From CAVZOY01 sp963777095 (GTDB taxonomy: Bacteria; Actinomycetota; Actinomycetes; Mycobacteriales; Geodermatophilaceae), in assembly GCA_963777095.1 (NCBI GenBank), contig CAVZOY010000005.1, forward strand, positions 62,001 through 126,000: a stretch of 64,000 nt of DNA, read 5' to 3'. Both the position numbers and the translations under genes were made by a program. Under the pieces are notes generated by a model. It ran no database searches. It was given only the letters and a program-made list of their open reading frames with translations, and was not told the DNA's origin. Positions 50,419 to 63,535 of this stretch are shown here, in pieces. Position 1 is the stretch's first letter. Each line of letters opens with the position of its first letter.

Positions 50419-51372
50419 ATGGCAGATGCGGCCCGGCAGGGCAAGGTAACCGTCGTCGGCGCCGGTTTCTACGGCTCCACCACCGCGCTCCGGCTGGCCG
50501 AGTACGACGTCTTCGAGACCGTCGTCCTCACCGACATCGTCGAGGGCAAGCCCGAGGGCCTCGCGCTGGACATGAACCAGTCGCGGCCGATCGAGGGCTT
50601 CGAGACGAAGGTCGTGGGGGTGGGCGGCGGCTCGTACGCCGGCACCGAGGACTCCGACGTCGTCGTCATCACCGCCGGCCTGCCGCGCAAGCCCGGCATG
50701 AGCCGGATGGACCTGATCGAGACCAACGCGAAGATCGTCCGCGAGGTCGCCGAGAACGTCGCGCGCACCTCGCCGGACGCCGTCGTCATCGTGGTCTCCA
50801 ACCCGCTCGACGAGATGACCGCGCTGGCGCAGCTGGCCACCGGCTTCCCGAAGAACCGGGTGATGGGCCAGGCGGGCATGCTCGACACCGCCCGCTTCTC
50901 GAACAACGTGGCCGAGGAGCTCGGCGTCCCGGTCTCGTCCGTGCAGACGCTGACGCTGGGCTCGCACGGCGACACGATGGTGCCGGTGCCCTCGCGCTGC
51001 ACCGTCGACGGCAAGCCCCTGTCCGAGGTGCTGCCCGCCGACCGCGTCGAGGCGCTCGTCGACCGCACCCGCAACGGCGGGGCCGAGGTCGTCGCGCTGC
51101 TCAAGACCGGGTCGGCGTACTACGCGCCGTCCGCCGCCGCCGCGCGCATGGCGCGCGCGGTGATGGAGGACTCGGGTGCGGTCATGCCGGTCTGCGCGTG
51201 GGTCGACGGCGAGTACGGCATCTCCGGCGTCTACCTCGGCGTCGAGGCCGAGATCGGTCGGGACGGCATCAAGCGGGTGGTCGAGGGCGATCTGTCCGAG
51301 ACCGAGCTGGCCGGGCTGCGCGAGGCCGCCGAGGCCGTGCGCGCCAAGCAGGCCGACGTCGCCGACCTCTGA
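50419..51372 (+). CDS. mdh: Malate dehydrogenase, LDH-like type
   Basis: 317 residues, intact. NAD-binding VTVVGAGFYGSTTALRLAE, acidic dinucleotide-binding TDIVEGKPEG, substrate Arg region LPRKPGMSRMDL, VVSNPLDEMT, and catalytic His in LGSHGDTMVPV. Pro-Arg-Lys-Pro spacing fits the MDH rather than LDH branch. The icd gene follows 28 bp later, giving a TCA pair. Confidence 0.93.
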   Translation: MADAARQGKVTVVGAGFYGSTTALRLAEYDVFETVVLTDIVEGKPEGLALDMNQSRPIEGFETKVVGVGGGSYAGTEDSDVVVITAGLPRKPGMSRMDLIETNAKIVREVAENVARTSPDAVVIVVSNPLDEMTALAQLATGFPKNRVMGQAGMLDTARFSNNVAEELGVPVSSVQTLTLGSHGDTMVPVPSRCTVDGKPLSEVLPADRVEALVDRTRNGGAEVVALLKTGSAYYAPSAAAARMARAVMEDSGAVMPVCAWVDGEYGISGVYLGVEAEIGRDGIKRVVEGDLSETELAGLREAAEAVRAKQADVADL

Positions 51373-51400
51373 ACGCACCTTCTGAGAGGACTTTTCTGAC

Positions 51401-52619
51401 GTGAGCAAGATCAAGGTCGAGGGCACCGTCGTCGAGCTCGACGGCGACGAGATGACCCGCATCATCTGGCAGTTCATCAAGGACCAGCTGATCCTCCCGT
51501 ACCTCGACGTGAACCTCGAGTACTACGACCTGGGCATCGAGAAGCGCGACGAGACCGACGACCAGATCACCGTCGACGCGGCCGAGGCCATCAAGCGGCA
51601 CGGCGTCGGCGTCAAGTGCGCCACGATCACGCCCGACGAGGCGCGGGTCGAGGAGTTCGGCCTGAAGCGGATGTACCGGTCCCCGAACGGGACGATCCGC
51701 AACATCCTCGGCGGCGTCATCTTCCGCGAGCCGATCATCATGACGAACGTGCCGCGGCTGGTGCCCGGCTGGACGAAGCCGATCGTCGTCGGCCGTCACG
51801 CGTTCGGTGACCAGTACCGCGCGACCGACTTCCGGTTCCCGGGCGAGGGGACGCTGACGATCACCTTCACGCCGAAGGACGGCTCCGCGCCGATCGAGCA
51901 CGAGGTGTTCCAGTCGCCCGGCGGCGGTGTCGCGATGGCGATGTACAACCTCGACGACTCGATCCGCGACTTCGCGCGGGCGTCGATGAACTACGGGCTC
52001 AACCGCGGGTACCCGGTCTACCTCTCGACCAAGAACACGATCCTCAAGGCCTACGACGGCCGGTTCAAGGACCTCTTCCAGGAGGTCTTCGAAACGGAGT
52101 TCAAGGACAAAGTTCAAAGAGGCTGGCATCACCTACGAGCACCGGCTGATCGACGACATGGTCGCCGCCTCCCTCAAGTGGGAGGGCGGCTACGTCTGGG
52201 CGTGCAAGAACTACGACGGTGACGTGCAGTCCGACACCGTGGCGCAGGGCTTCGGCTCGCTCGGCCTGATGACGTCCGTGCTGCTCAGCCCCGACGGCCG
52301 CACGGTGGAGGCCGAGGCCGCCCACGGCACGGTCACCCGCCACTTCCGGGAGCACCAGAAGGGCAACCAGACGTCGACCAACCCGATCGCGTCGATCTTC
52401 GCCTGGACCCGGGGCCTGGCCCACCGCGGCAAGCTCGACAACACCCCCGAGGTGACGCGGTTCGCCGAGACCCTGGAGAAGGTCTGCATCGACACCGTCC
52501 AGGGCGGCCAGATGACCAAGGACCTGGCGCTGCTGATCTCGCGCGACCAGGCGTGGCTGAACACGCAGGACTTCCTCGCGGCGATCGACACCAACCTGCA
52601 GAAGGCCATGGCCTCCTGA
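51401..52619 (+). CDS. icd: NADP-isocitrate dehydrogenase, one frameshift
   Basis: About 405 residues. Oxidative decarboxylation of isocitrate to 2-oxoglutarate. Homodimeric ICD2-type: [43 protein letters not shown], and [17 protein letters not shown]. The frame slips at ~52109-52111 (AAA for AA); corrected it reads [20 protein letters not shown]. Followed by a perfect hairpin at 52640-52680. Confidence 0.95.
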
Positions 52620-52639
52620 GGTAGCGCCTCATCGATGCA

Positions 52640-52680
52640 CGTCAGCGGCCCTCTCGATGCGTTCGAGAGGGCCGCTGACG
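52640..52680 (+). terminator. icd terminator, family 2 palindrome copy B
   Basis: A perfect 18-bp stem (CGTCAGCGGCCCTCTCGA with its complement) around a 5-base loop, 20 bp after the icd stop. Its CGGCCCTCTC/GAGAGGGCCG core resembles the palindromes at 13189 and 53632. Confidence 0.85.
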
Positions 52681-52738
52681 CGTCTCCGTCCTGTGGACAA
52701 CGGCGATCCGAGGAGATCCGGGCGGCAGAGTCCAGCGC

Positions 52739-53644
52739 GTGCCCCGCGAGCCCGTCCGCCCGCTGCTCTCGAGGGCAAGGTCTTCCGCGGGACGACCGTC
52801 GTCGCACAAGGCCTGCTGACGGCCAAGCAACTGCGTAGTTCGCCATGGCGGCGACTTCGTCAGGACGTCTACGCCGACGCCCGCCTGCCGGTCACGCACC
52901 GTCTCCTGATCAGTGCAGTCGGCCTCGTGTTGCCCGACGGTGCAGCGTTCGGCGGTCGCAGTGCTGCCGTTCTCTGGGGGATCGGTGACGTCGCCACGGC
53001 TGACGACCCGGTCGAGGTCCTCCTGCCTCCTGATCGCAGGTGGAATCCCGGCTCGGGTGTCCGCTGTCGCCACCGATCCGCGAGCCAGAGAGTCGTCCGC
53101 CGGGGACGTTGGTCGTGCAGCAGCCGCATCGACACGGCGATCGACCTGGTCAGGTTCACCTCAGGCGACGAAGCGGTCGTCCTGCTCGACCATCTCGTCC
53201 ACCTGGGGCTCGACGGACCTCACGACGTTCCGGACGGCCGTGGAGGAACGGGATCGGAGCTTCGGGCTCGCCCGCGCCCGCCGTGCCGCCCGGCTGGCGG
53301 ACGGTCTGGCGGAATCTCAGCCGGAGACCCGGCTGCGTCTGCTCATGCGCGCGCGGTGGCTTGCCGCCTGCCGTGGCCCAGTTCGTCGTCCGTGACAGCG
53401 GCGGCTTCGTCGGGCGGGTCGACTTCGCCTTTCCCGACATCCGGCTGGCGATCGAGTACGACGGGCTCTACCACGCAGGGACGAGCGCATTCTTCGCCGA
53501 CCGACGGCGGCTCGAACGCCTGACTGCCGCGGGCTGGACGGTCATCCACGTCACCGCTCACGACATGCGCGACCCCGAACGCCTCCTGGCACGCATCCGC
53601 GCCGCGCGGGCGCCGTCTGCTGGCGGCGTCCGGTACTCGCTGAT
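52739..53644 (+). CDS. DUF559 endonuclease-like protein with AbiEi-like N-terminus, several frameshifts
   Basis: About 300 residues once joined. N-terminal wHTH of AbiEi-antitoxin style (VVAQGLLTAKQLRSSPWRRLRQDVY, RLLISAVGLVLPDGAAFGGRSAAVLWG), a middle helical part, and C-terminal DUF559 (Vsr-like fold): DFAFPDIRLAIEYDGLYHAG with IEYDG as the metal site, ERLTAAGWTVIHVTAHDM. Slips near 52770, 53215 and 53375 are needed, plus one near the end; the stop at 53642 assumes the last. Such proteins are common in actinobacteria, of unproven role. Bracketed by two related palindromes. Confidence 0.62.
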
Positions 53645-53688
53645 CGCCCTCTCACGGGCCTCGATAGGGCGCTCAGCGTGTATCCGAT
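53632..53688. repeat. Palindromic repeat, family 2, copy C
   Basis: CTCGCTGATCGCCCTCTC pairs imperfectly with GATAGGGCGCTCAGCGTG, and GGTAC with GTATCC. The right arm GGGCGCTCAG-YG-GTATC matches copy A at 13189. It lies at the convergent end between the DUF559 and CAP genes and may terminate both. Confidence 0.7.
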
Positions 53689-53706
53689 GCCGTCGATCGA
53701 CGGCGG

Positions 53707-54647
53707 TCAGGCGGCGAGGAGGGTCCAGTAGCCACCGGTGGTGCCGACGCCGGCGCTGGTGAGGCTGCAGTCGAGCAGGGCGGCGTCGTCTGCCCAGCGG
53801 TCGGCCACGGCCGCGGGGTCGGAGCCGGTGGCGACGACGGCCGTGCGGCTGCCGCGGTCGAGCGGCGATCCGCCGTCGGGGGACCGGACGGCCACGAAGT
53901 CGCCGGCGCGCATCGCGGCGCTGTGCTCGGCGGCGAGCGACGCGAGCGAGGCGTCCGCGGTGAACGCAGCGCAACCGGCGTCCGTCCGTGCGGCGTTGAC
54001 CGACGCGAGGACCTGGTCCGCCGGGTCGGCGGCGGGCGCCTCGGTCTCCCGCGGAGCCGAGGGGGTGCCCGACGGCGAGCCCGACGCGGCCGAGTCTGAC
54101 GACGACGGCGCCCGCGACGAGGAGGACGACGCCTCGGACGTCGACGATGAGGAGGACGACGACGCCCCGGACGACGCCGTGCCCGCCGACGACGACGCCG
54201 AGGACGACCGCCGCGGCTGTCTCCGGCCGCCGTCGAGCCGGTCGCCTCTCCGGTCGTCGCCGACGACTCCGACGACGACGAGGACGACACGGACGACGAG
54301 GACGACGACGAGGACGAGGACGACGACGACGAGCCCCCGCCCGACGGCGACGTGACGGCCGGTGCCCCGTCCTGCGTCCAGTCGCCGGTCGCCGGCACGA
54401 GCCCGTCGCCCGTCGAGCTCAGCGCCGCGGTGCTGCCTGCGTCGTCGTCGTACGGCGCGAGGGGCGCGGCCAGTGCGAAGGCGCCGAGCACGAGCGCACC
54501 CAGTGCCACGGGCAGCACCCGCGCGCGACGCAGGACGACGACCAGGGCGCCCAGCGGGGCGAGCAGACCAGCCGCACGGAAGCGAAGGCGGGCGAGGAGT
54601 CCGGCGACCCGGGAAGAGAGCGGGGGGCCTGCGGGAGCGTGGTGCAC
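53707..54647 (-). CDS. CAP-domain protein with poly-Ser linker, one frameshift
   Basis: About 312 residues. One membrane helix (GALVVVLRRARVLPVALGALVLGAFALAAPL has basic residues before the helix), then a linker of almost pure Ser (TCG/TCC codons) with Thr/Glu, and a C-terminal CAP/SCP-like domain: ASVNAARTDAGCAAFTADASLASLAAEHSAAM. The slip falls near 54220, between two Ser-rich stretches. CAP proteins are secreted and of diverse function. The Ser linker may be glycosylated. The 208-bp gap to 54856 contains repeated GTTAC/GTAAC motifs. Confidence 0.75.
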
Positions 54648-54712
54648 GGAGGAGCCTCACGAAGTGTCAAATCACGGGGGGTGAGCTTGTGGAGACTAGC
54701 CGTAGTCCCGTC

Positions 54713-54734
54713 GTTACCGTAACGAGACTGTTAC
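54713..54734. promoter_or_regulatory. GTTAC/GTAAC cluster, MtrA-like
   Basis: GTTAC-C-GTAAC-GAGACT-GTTAC in 22 bp between the CAP gene and the CNNM gene. The pattern recalls MtrA sites (GTNAC repeats), but here the spacer is 6, not 5. By eye only. Confidence 0.3.
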
Positions 54735-54855
54735 CGACCTCACAAGACCTGTTCCGAAGGGGGCTCCGGCACCGCCCCCCACGCCCCTGGTCCGCCGATG
54801 CAGGCAGCATGGGGTGCGCACGTCCGCACCACCCGACCCGAGGAGCGCCCTGCCG

Positions 54856-56190
54856 GTGAACGACATCTGGCTGAACATCGCCATGGTGTTCGTCTTCGTG
54901 ATGATCGGAGGCGTCTTCTCCGGAGCCGAGATCGCCCTGGTCTCGCTCCGCGAATCCCAGGTCCGGGCGTTGTCGGAGGGCGGCCGCCGCGGCCGCGCCG
55001 TCCAGAAGCTGCTGGCCGATCCGAACCGGTTCCTGGCCGCGGTCCAGGTCGGCGTCACCGTCGCGGGCTTCTTCTCCGCGGCCTTCGGTGCGACCACGCT
55101 GGCCGAACCGGTCGCCGGCTGGCTCGAGGGCATGGGCATGCAGGAGGGTTTCGCCGGCACCCTGTCGCTCGTCCTCGTCACGATCGCGATCAGCTACGTC
55201 TCGCTGGTGGTCGGCGAGCTGACCCCCAAGCGCCTCGCGCTGCAGCGCGCCGAGGGCTTCGCGCTCCTCGTCGCCTCGCCGCTCAACCGGATCGCGACCC
55301 TCTCGCGCCCGGTCATCTGGCTGCTCTCGAAGTCCACCGACGTGCTCGTCCGCCTGCTCGGCGGCGACCCGAAGGTCAGCGGCGACCGATCAGCCAGGAG
55401 GAGCTCCGCGACCTCGTCGCCGCCCACGAGTCGCTCAGCAGCGACGAGCGCCGGCTGATCGGCGAGGTCTTCCGCGCCGGCGACCGCGACGTCCGCGAGG
55501 TGATGACGCCGCGCACCGAGGTCACGTTCCTCGAGGCGTCGATGACGGCCAGCCGGGCGGCCAGGCTCGTCGCCGACTCCAACTGGTCGCGCTACCCGGT
55601 GGTCGGCCGCGACCAGGACGACGTCGACGGGCTTCGTGCACGTCCGCGACCTGTTCCTGCCCAACCATCCGGCCGGCCGGGCCGCGACGGTCGGCGACCT
55701 CGCCCGGCCGGTCGCCCGGCTGCCCGGCACCGCGCGGGTGCTGGTGGCGCTGAGCGAGATGCGCCGGGGTAGCCAGCACCTGGCCATCGTGGTCGACGAG
55801 TACGGCGGCACCGACGGGATCGTCACGCTCGAGGACCTCATCGAGGAGGTCATCGGGGAGATCTACGACGAGTACGACGAGGCGGTCGCCCCGGAGGCAC
55901 GCGAGCTCTCCGGCGGCCCGCGCGAGGTCGACGGGCTGCTCAACCTCGACGACTTCTACGAGGTCACCCTGCTGCGGCTGCCCGAGGGTCCGTACGAGAC
56001 GGCTGCCGGCTACGTGCTCGCCGAGCTCGGCCGGCTGCCGGAGCTCGACGACACGGTGGAGGTCGAGGGCCGCACGATCCGGGTCATCGAGCTGGACGGA
56101 CGGCGGATCTCCCGCCTCCTCGTGGGCCCGCCGCCGGAACCCGAGCCCGACGACGAGAACGAGGACGAGCGGACGCCGTCCGCCGGCTAA
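54856..56190 (+). CDS. CNNM/CorC-family membrane protein (HlyC-like), two frameshifts
   Basis: About 445 residues. N-terminal DUF21 with three to four helices ([66 protein letters not shown]), a CBS pair ([20 protein letters not shown] and [29 protein letters not shown]) and a CorC_HlyC domain. It is linked to magnesium or cobalt transport or efflux. Slips near 55388 and 55628 (GGG for GG). GTG 54856 with AGGAG. Its TAA overlaps the galE stop. Confidence 0.88.
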
Positions 56191-57137
56191 CGGCGCGCGA
56201 CCGCCCAGGCGTCGCGCACGATCCCGGTCAGGTCGCGGTGCTGCGGCTGCCAGCCCAGGTCGGCACGGATGCGGTCGCTGGAGGCCACGAGCTGCGCGGG
56301 GTCGCCGGCCCGCCGGGGACCGACCTCGACCGGCACCGGGTGGCCGGTCACCTCGCGGACGGCCTCGACGACCTGCTGCACCGAGAAGCCCGTGCCGTTG
56401 CCCAGGTTGTAGATCCGGTGCTCGCCCTGCGCCGCCGCGGGCAGGGCCAGCAGGTGGGCGTCGGACAGGTCCTGGACGTGGATGTAGTCGCGCACGCAGG
56501 TGCCGTCCGGCGTCGGGTAGTCGTCGCCGTAGATCGACAGCGACCCGCGCTGCCCGGCGGCCACCTGCAGCGCCAGCGGGATCAGGTGCGTCTCGGTCGC
56601 GTGCCGCTCGCCGAGGCCGAAGGCGGCACCGGCCACGTTGAAGTAGCGGAGGCTGACCGCCGCGAAGCCGTGCGCGACCGCGTACGAGGTCAGCATGTGG
56701 TCGACGGCGAGCTTCGAGGCGCCGTAGGTGTTCGTCGGCCGCGTCGGCGCCGACTCGGGGATGGGCACGGTCTCCGGCTCGCCGTACGTCGCGGCGGTCG
56801 ACGAGAAGACGATCCGCCGGCAGTCCACGGCGCGCATGGCCTCGAGGAGGGCCAGCGAGCCGCCGACGTTGACGTGCCAGTAGTCCTCGGGGTGCTGCTG
56901 CGACGCCCCCACGAGGCTCTTCGCCGCGAAGTGCAGCACCGCCTCGGGACGGACCTCGTCCAGCACCGGCGCCGAGTCGTGCAGCGAGGCCTCGGCCAGC
57001 TTCGCTCCGGCGGGGACGGCGTCCGCGTGCCCGGTCGACAGGTCGTCGAGCACGGTCACCTCATGGCCCTCGGCCAGCAGATGGGCCGTGACTACGCTGC
57101 CGATGTAGCCGGCACCACCGGCGACGAGAACCCGCAT
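56187..57137 (-). CDS. galE: UDP-glucose 4-epimerase
   Basis: 316 residues, intact. Short-chain dehydrogenase fold: [19 protein letters not shown], Ser in [10 protein letters not shown], and [14 protein letters not shown] and [10 protein letters not shown] are GalE signatures. Interconverts UDP-Glc and UDP-Gal, feeding surface glycans. Convergent with the CNNM gene, divergent from hisC. Confidence 0.94.
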   Translation of the reverse strand: MRVLVAGGAGYIGSVVTAHLLAEGHEVTVLDDLSTGHADAVPAGAKLAEASLHDSAPVLDEVRPEAVLHFAAKSLVGASQQHPEDYWHVNVGGSLALLEAMRAVDCRRIVFSSTAATYGEPETVPIPESAPTRPTNTYGASKLAVDHMLTSYAVAHGFAAVSLRYFNVAGAAFGLGERHATETHLIPLALQVAAGQRGSLSIYGDDYPTPDGTCVRDYIHVQDLSDAHLLALPAAAQGEHRIYNLGNGTGFSVQQVVEAVREVTGHPVPVEVGPRRAGDPAQLVASSDRIRADLGWQPQHRDLTGIVRDAWAVARR

Positions 57138-57168
57138 GGGGGCAGCCTAGGTCGGAGGTCAGGACGTC

Positions 57169-59915
<2,747 letters not shown>

Positions 59916-59916
59916 C

Positions 59917-60840
59917 GTGACCGAGCGGCTGGTCACGCGGGCGCTCGGCACCGTGGACCGGCTGCGCGGGCGGTGGCCGTGGTTCGACCACCTCGCCCTG
60001 GCCGGCGGCCGCTACAACCGCATGGACAGCGACCTCATGGCCGCCGGTGTCACGTACTTCGCCTTCCTGAGCCTCTTCCCGGTGGTCCTGCTCGTGGCCT
60101 CGATCGTGGGCCTCGTGCTGGCCGGTGACCGGCTGCTGCAGGAGCAGATCAACGACGCCATCCGCGAGGCGGTGCCGGGGGAGACCGGCGAGTTCCTGGT
60201 CCGTCAGATCGACGCGGCCATCGCCACAGCCGGGGTCACGGGCATCGTCGGTGCACTGTTCTTCTTCTATGCCGGGCTGCGCACCATGGACAAGCTCCGC
60301 ATCGGCGTCCGCCGGGTGTGGACCGGACGCTCGGTCGAGGCGGCCTTCCTCAAGGACAACCTGCGCGACGCCGTCGCCTTCGTCGCCCTCGCCGTCGTCC
60401 TGCTGCTGAGCCTGGCCCTGACGGTCGGGGCCACGACCGCGACCGAGTGGGTGCTCGGCCGGCTCGGCCTCAGCGAGGTGCCCGGCATCTTCCTGCTGAC
60501 CACGGTCGTCGGCATCACACTCGCGCTGCTGGCGGACACGGTGGTCTTCCTCTGGCTGCTCAAGGTCGTCGCGCACACCCGCGTCGACCTGCGCGCGCTC
60601 CTGCCCGGCGCCCTGTTCGGCGCAGTGGGTTTCGAGGTGCTCAAGGTGCTGGGCAGCCTCTACCTCGCACTGATCTCCGGCAGCATCACCGCGTCGACCT
60701 TCGGTGGTGCGGTCGGCATCCTGGTCTGGATCAACCTGGTCAGCCGCTACGCCCTGTTCACGACGGCGTGGACGGCGTTCCTCCCGGCGGTGCGCCGGCA
60801 GCGGCCGCCGGTGGAGGAGGCGGCCCCGGCCGACGCCTGA
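59917..60840 (+). CDS. YihY/BrkB-family membrane protein
   Basis: 307 residues, intact, GTG 59917 one base after the previous stop. Six helices with the family's LMAAGVTYFAFLSLFPVVLLVAS and the C-terminal GGAVGILVWINLVSRYALFTTAW. Inner-membrane protein of unknown activity; old naming as ribonuclease BN is wrong. In the trpS operon. Its 3' end overlaps the carboxypeptidase gene by 83 bp. Confidence 0.9.
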   Translation: MTERLVTRALGTVDRLRGRWPWFDHLALAGGRYNRMDSDLMAAGVTYFAFLSLFPVVLLVASIVGLVLAGDRLLQEQINDAIREAVPGETGEFLVRQIDAAIATAGVTGIVGALFFFYAGLRTMDKLRIGVRRVWTGRSVEAAFLKDNLRDAVAFVALAVVLLLSLALTVGATTATEWVLGRLGLSEVPGIFLLTTVVGITLALLADTVVFLWLLKVVAHTRVDLRALLPGALFGAVGFEVLKVLGSLYLALISGSITASTFGGAVGILVWINLVSRYALFTTAWTAFLPAVRRQRPPVEEAAPADA

Positions 60841-62066
60841 TCCGCCGCACCCCGACGCCGGTCGCGACGAGCGCCAGGACGGCGCCGACCGCCACGGCGG
60901 CAGGAACCGGGGAGCCGTCGTCGGGAGGAGCGGCGGCCGCGGCGGTCGTGGACGGGGAGGCGGCCGGCGTCGGCGTCGGGCTCTCCACCGGGGGCGGCGG
61001 ATCCTCGGGGACCTCGCCGGGTGCGACCAGTCGGCCGACGCCCCGGTGTCCCCTCCGGCACCGAGAAACCCCAGTCGAGCAGCAGGGCGGCCTGCTCGGC
61101 GGCGCGCAGCGGCCGGCTCTTCGTCTTCATCACGCTGACCACGAGCCGGCGGCCGTCGCGCTCCGCGGCAGTGACGAAGGTGTGCCGCGCCGCGTCGGTG
61201 AACCCCGTCTTGCCGCCGAGGTTGCCGGGGTCGTCGAGCAGCGGGTTCTGGTTCTGGATCTGGTAGCCGGGGGAGCGGCCCTTCACGGCCGGCATCTGCG
61301 CGGTGCGCACGGTGAGCACCGAGGCGAGATCCGGGTCGTCGAGGACGGCGCGCATGAACAGCGCCAGGTCGTACGGGGACGACGACTGACCGGCGACGTC
61401 CAGACCCGAGGGCGTGCCGACCACCGTGTCGAAGGCGCCCAGGTGCGCGGCGACGTCCGCCATCGCCCGCACCGTGGCCTCGGTGCCGCCGAACGCCCGG
61501 GCCAGGGCATTGGCCGCGTCGTTGCCGGACTGCAGCACGAGCGCCTGGACGAGCAGCCGGACGCGGTAGCGGCCGCCGTCGACCATCCCCACCCGGCTGC
61601 CCTCGACCGACTCGTCCTCCACGGTGCCGACGATCACCTCGTCGGGGTCGAGCTCCGGGCCGAGCGTGAGCAGGGTCAGCAGCTTGAGCGTGCTGGCCGG
61701 GTAGTAGCGGCCGTGCGGGTCGCGCGCGGCCAGCACCTCCCCGGTGTCGGCGTCGGCGACCAGCCAGCCGGCCGCCACCACCTTCTTCGGCAGCGCCGGC
61801 GCCTCGCCGGCGACGACCACCCCGCGCGTGGCCAGCAGATCGCCGCCCACCGTGCTGCCGTCGGGGGCCGATCCCTGCGGTGGGCGGCCCGGCCACGGCT
61901 TCGTCGGGGTGGGCAGGGAGGGGTCGGCGCTGGGCCGCGGCGCGGGGGTCGTGCTCGCCGGCGCGGCCCCCGGAGCGGCGCCTGCGGACGCGGCCGGTGC
62001 CGCCGCGAGTCCGCAGGCCAGCGCGACGGCGGCGAGCGCTCGCAGCCCCCTCCAGCGTCGACGCAC
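60758..62066 (-). CDS. D-alanyl-D-alanine carboxypeptidase, one frameshift
   Basis: About 435 residues, GTG 62066, signal peptide then a Pro-rich spacer. PBP5-type serine peptidase trimming peptidoglycan: active-site Ser in YYPASTLKLL, SGNDAANALARAF and KTG in GGKTGFTD. The C-terminus has a linker and one membrane helix (VPAAVAVGAVLALVATGVGV), giving a membrane-tethered exoenzyme. The frame slips near 61040 (extra base in CGCCCC); corrected it reads GTPGVGRLVAPGEVPEDP. Confidence 0.9.
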
Positions 62067-62301
62067 GCCGCGACGGTAGCCGCATGAGTCGGGAGAGTCG
62101 CACGTGTCACAGGCGGGTGAGAGTTGGCAACGATCGCGTCTCTATCCGGGACCGGACGCTGGACAGCCGGGGAGCCGCGGTTAGCGTGCCATGGTCGTGT
62201 GCACAGCGGGACTTTGGTCCCTCCGTCCCACACGGTCCTGACCCAATCGGGACGTCGTCCGGAAACCTTCCGGTCGAGGTCCCCCCAGAGAGGAGATCGT
62301 C

Positions 62302-63381
62302 TTGCGCCGAGCGCGGAAGATGAAGGCCGCGGCGCTGCTGCTGGCCGGCAGCATGGCCCTCGCGGCGTGCGCCAGCGACGAGCCCAGCGGCGAGTCCGAC
62401 GAGACCGGTGCCGCGGGCGGTGAGGCCACCGAGAGCGGCGAGCCGCTGCAGATCGGTCTCGCCTACGACGTCGGCGGTCGTGGCGACCGCTCGTTCAACG
62501 ACTCGGCCTTCGCCGGCGCCCAGGCCGCCGCCGACGAGCTCGGCGGCGAGGTCCGCGAGCTCTCGCCGAACGCCGACGCGTCCAACCGTGCCGACCTGCT
62601 CACGCAGCTGGCCGACGAGGGCTACAACCCCATCATCGCCGTCGGCTTCGCCTACGGCCCCGACATGGCCGCGGTCGCCGAGCAGTACCCGGAGACCAAC
62701 TTCGCCATCGTCGACTCGTCGGTGGCCGAGATCGGCGCCGACAACCTGACCGGTCTGCTCTTCGCCGAGGAGCAGGGCTCGTTCCTCGCCGGCGCGGCTG
62801 CCGCCCTGAAGACCGAGGCCGACCACGTCGGCTTCGTCGGTGGCGTGGACACGGGCCTGATCCAGAAGTTCCAGGCGGGCTTCGAGGCCGGCGTCGCGGC
62901 CGTCGACGAGAACATCGAGGTCGACGTCCAGTACATCACTCCCGACGGCGACTTCAGCGGGTTCAACGACCCCGCCCGCGGCCAGATCCTCGCCCAGGGC
63001 ATGTTCGACGGCGGTGCCGACATCGTCTACCACGCGGCCGGCGCCTCGGGCAGCGGCGTCTTCCAGGCCGCCGCCGAGTCCGAGGGCCTGGCGATCGGTG
63101 TCGACTCCGACCAGTACGAGACCGTCGACGACCCGGCGCTCAAGGAGGTCATCATGACCTCGATGCTCAAGCGGGTCGACAACGCCGTGCAGGCGTACGT
63201 CACCGGCTTCTCGGAGGGTGACGTCCCCGGCGGCGAGGACGTGATCAACGACCTCTCCACGGAGGGCGTCGGCCTCTCCGAGAGCGGCGGCCAGATCGAC
63301 GACATCCTCGACCAGATCGAGGAGTTCAAGCAGCAGATCATCGACGGCGAGATCGAGGTCCCGACGACCCCGTCCTCGTGA
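62302..63381 (+). CDS. BMP-family substrate-binding lipoprotein
   Basis: About 359 residues. TTG 62302 with GAGGAG six bases before; ATG 62320 is an alternative. Lipobox LAAC. PnrA/Med-like periplasmic-type fold: GGRGDRSFNDSAFAGA, GFAYGPDMAAVAEQYP, FIVDS-like FAIVDSS and GVDSDQYET. Members bind purine nucleosides. It precedes an ABC ATPase, forming a nucleoside uptake system. The 235-bp gap before it probably holds its promoter; no motif was identified. Confidence 0.93.
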   Translation: MRRARKMKAAALLLAGSMALAACASDEPSGESDETGAAGGEATESGEPLQIGLAYDVGGRGDRSFNDSAFAGAQAAADELGGEVRELSPNADASNRADLLTQLADEGYNPIIAVGFAYGPDMAAVAEQYPETNFAIVDSSVAEIGADNLTGLLFAEEQGSFLAGAAAALKTEADHVGFVGGVDTGLIQKFQAGFEAGVAAVDENIEVDVQYITPDGDFSGFNDPARGQILAQGMFDGGADIVYHAAGASGSGVFQAAAESEGLAIGVDSDQYETVDDPALKEVIMTSMLKRVDNAVQAYVTGFSEGDVPGGEDVINDLSTEGVGLSESGGQIDDILDQIEEFKQQIIDGEIEVPTTPSS

Positions 63382-63394
63382 CACCCTGACCCGG

Positions 63395-63477
63395 TGCCGG
63401 GCCGCGTCCTGCGGCCCGGCAGCGGGTGGACACATCCCGCGACGGCGGGCCGGGCACCCCGCTCCGGCCCGCCGTCG
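63395..63477 (+). terminator. Tandem hairpins after the BMP lipoprotein gene
   Basis: Two perfect stems: TGCCGGGCCGC (63395-63405) with 63411-63421, then CGACGGCGGGCCGG (63440-63453) with 63464-63477. They lie between the binding-protein and ATPase genes. Partial termination or mRNA protection would give more lipoprotein than transporter, as is common for ABC systems. Confidence 0.7.
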
Positions 63478-63535
63478 TGGCGACGGACGACAGGGGCCGC
63501 GACGGCGCGGCCACACAGCGAGGAGAGGGCGGTTC

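Noticed and set aside
52640..53688. Insertion sequence around the DUF559 gene
   Set aside because: No transposase, no target-site duplication seen, and the flanking palindromes also work as ordinary terminators.
54050..54340. GAC/GAG repeats as a possible CRISPR or tandem-repeat array
   Set aside because: There are no regular spacers; the repeats are explained by Ser codons on the minus strand.
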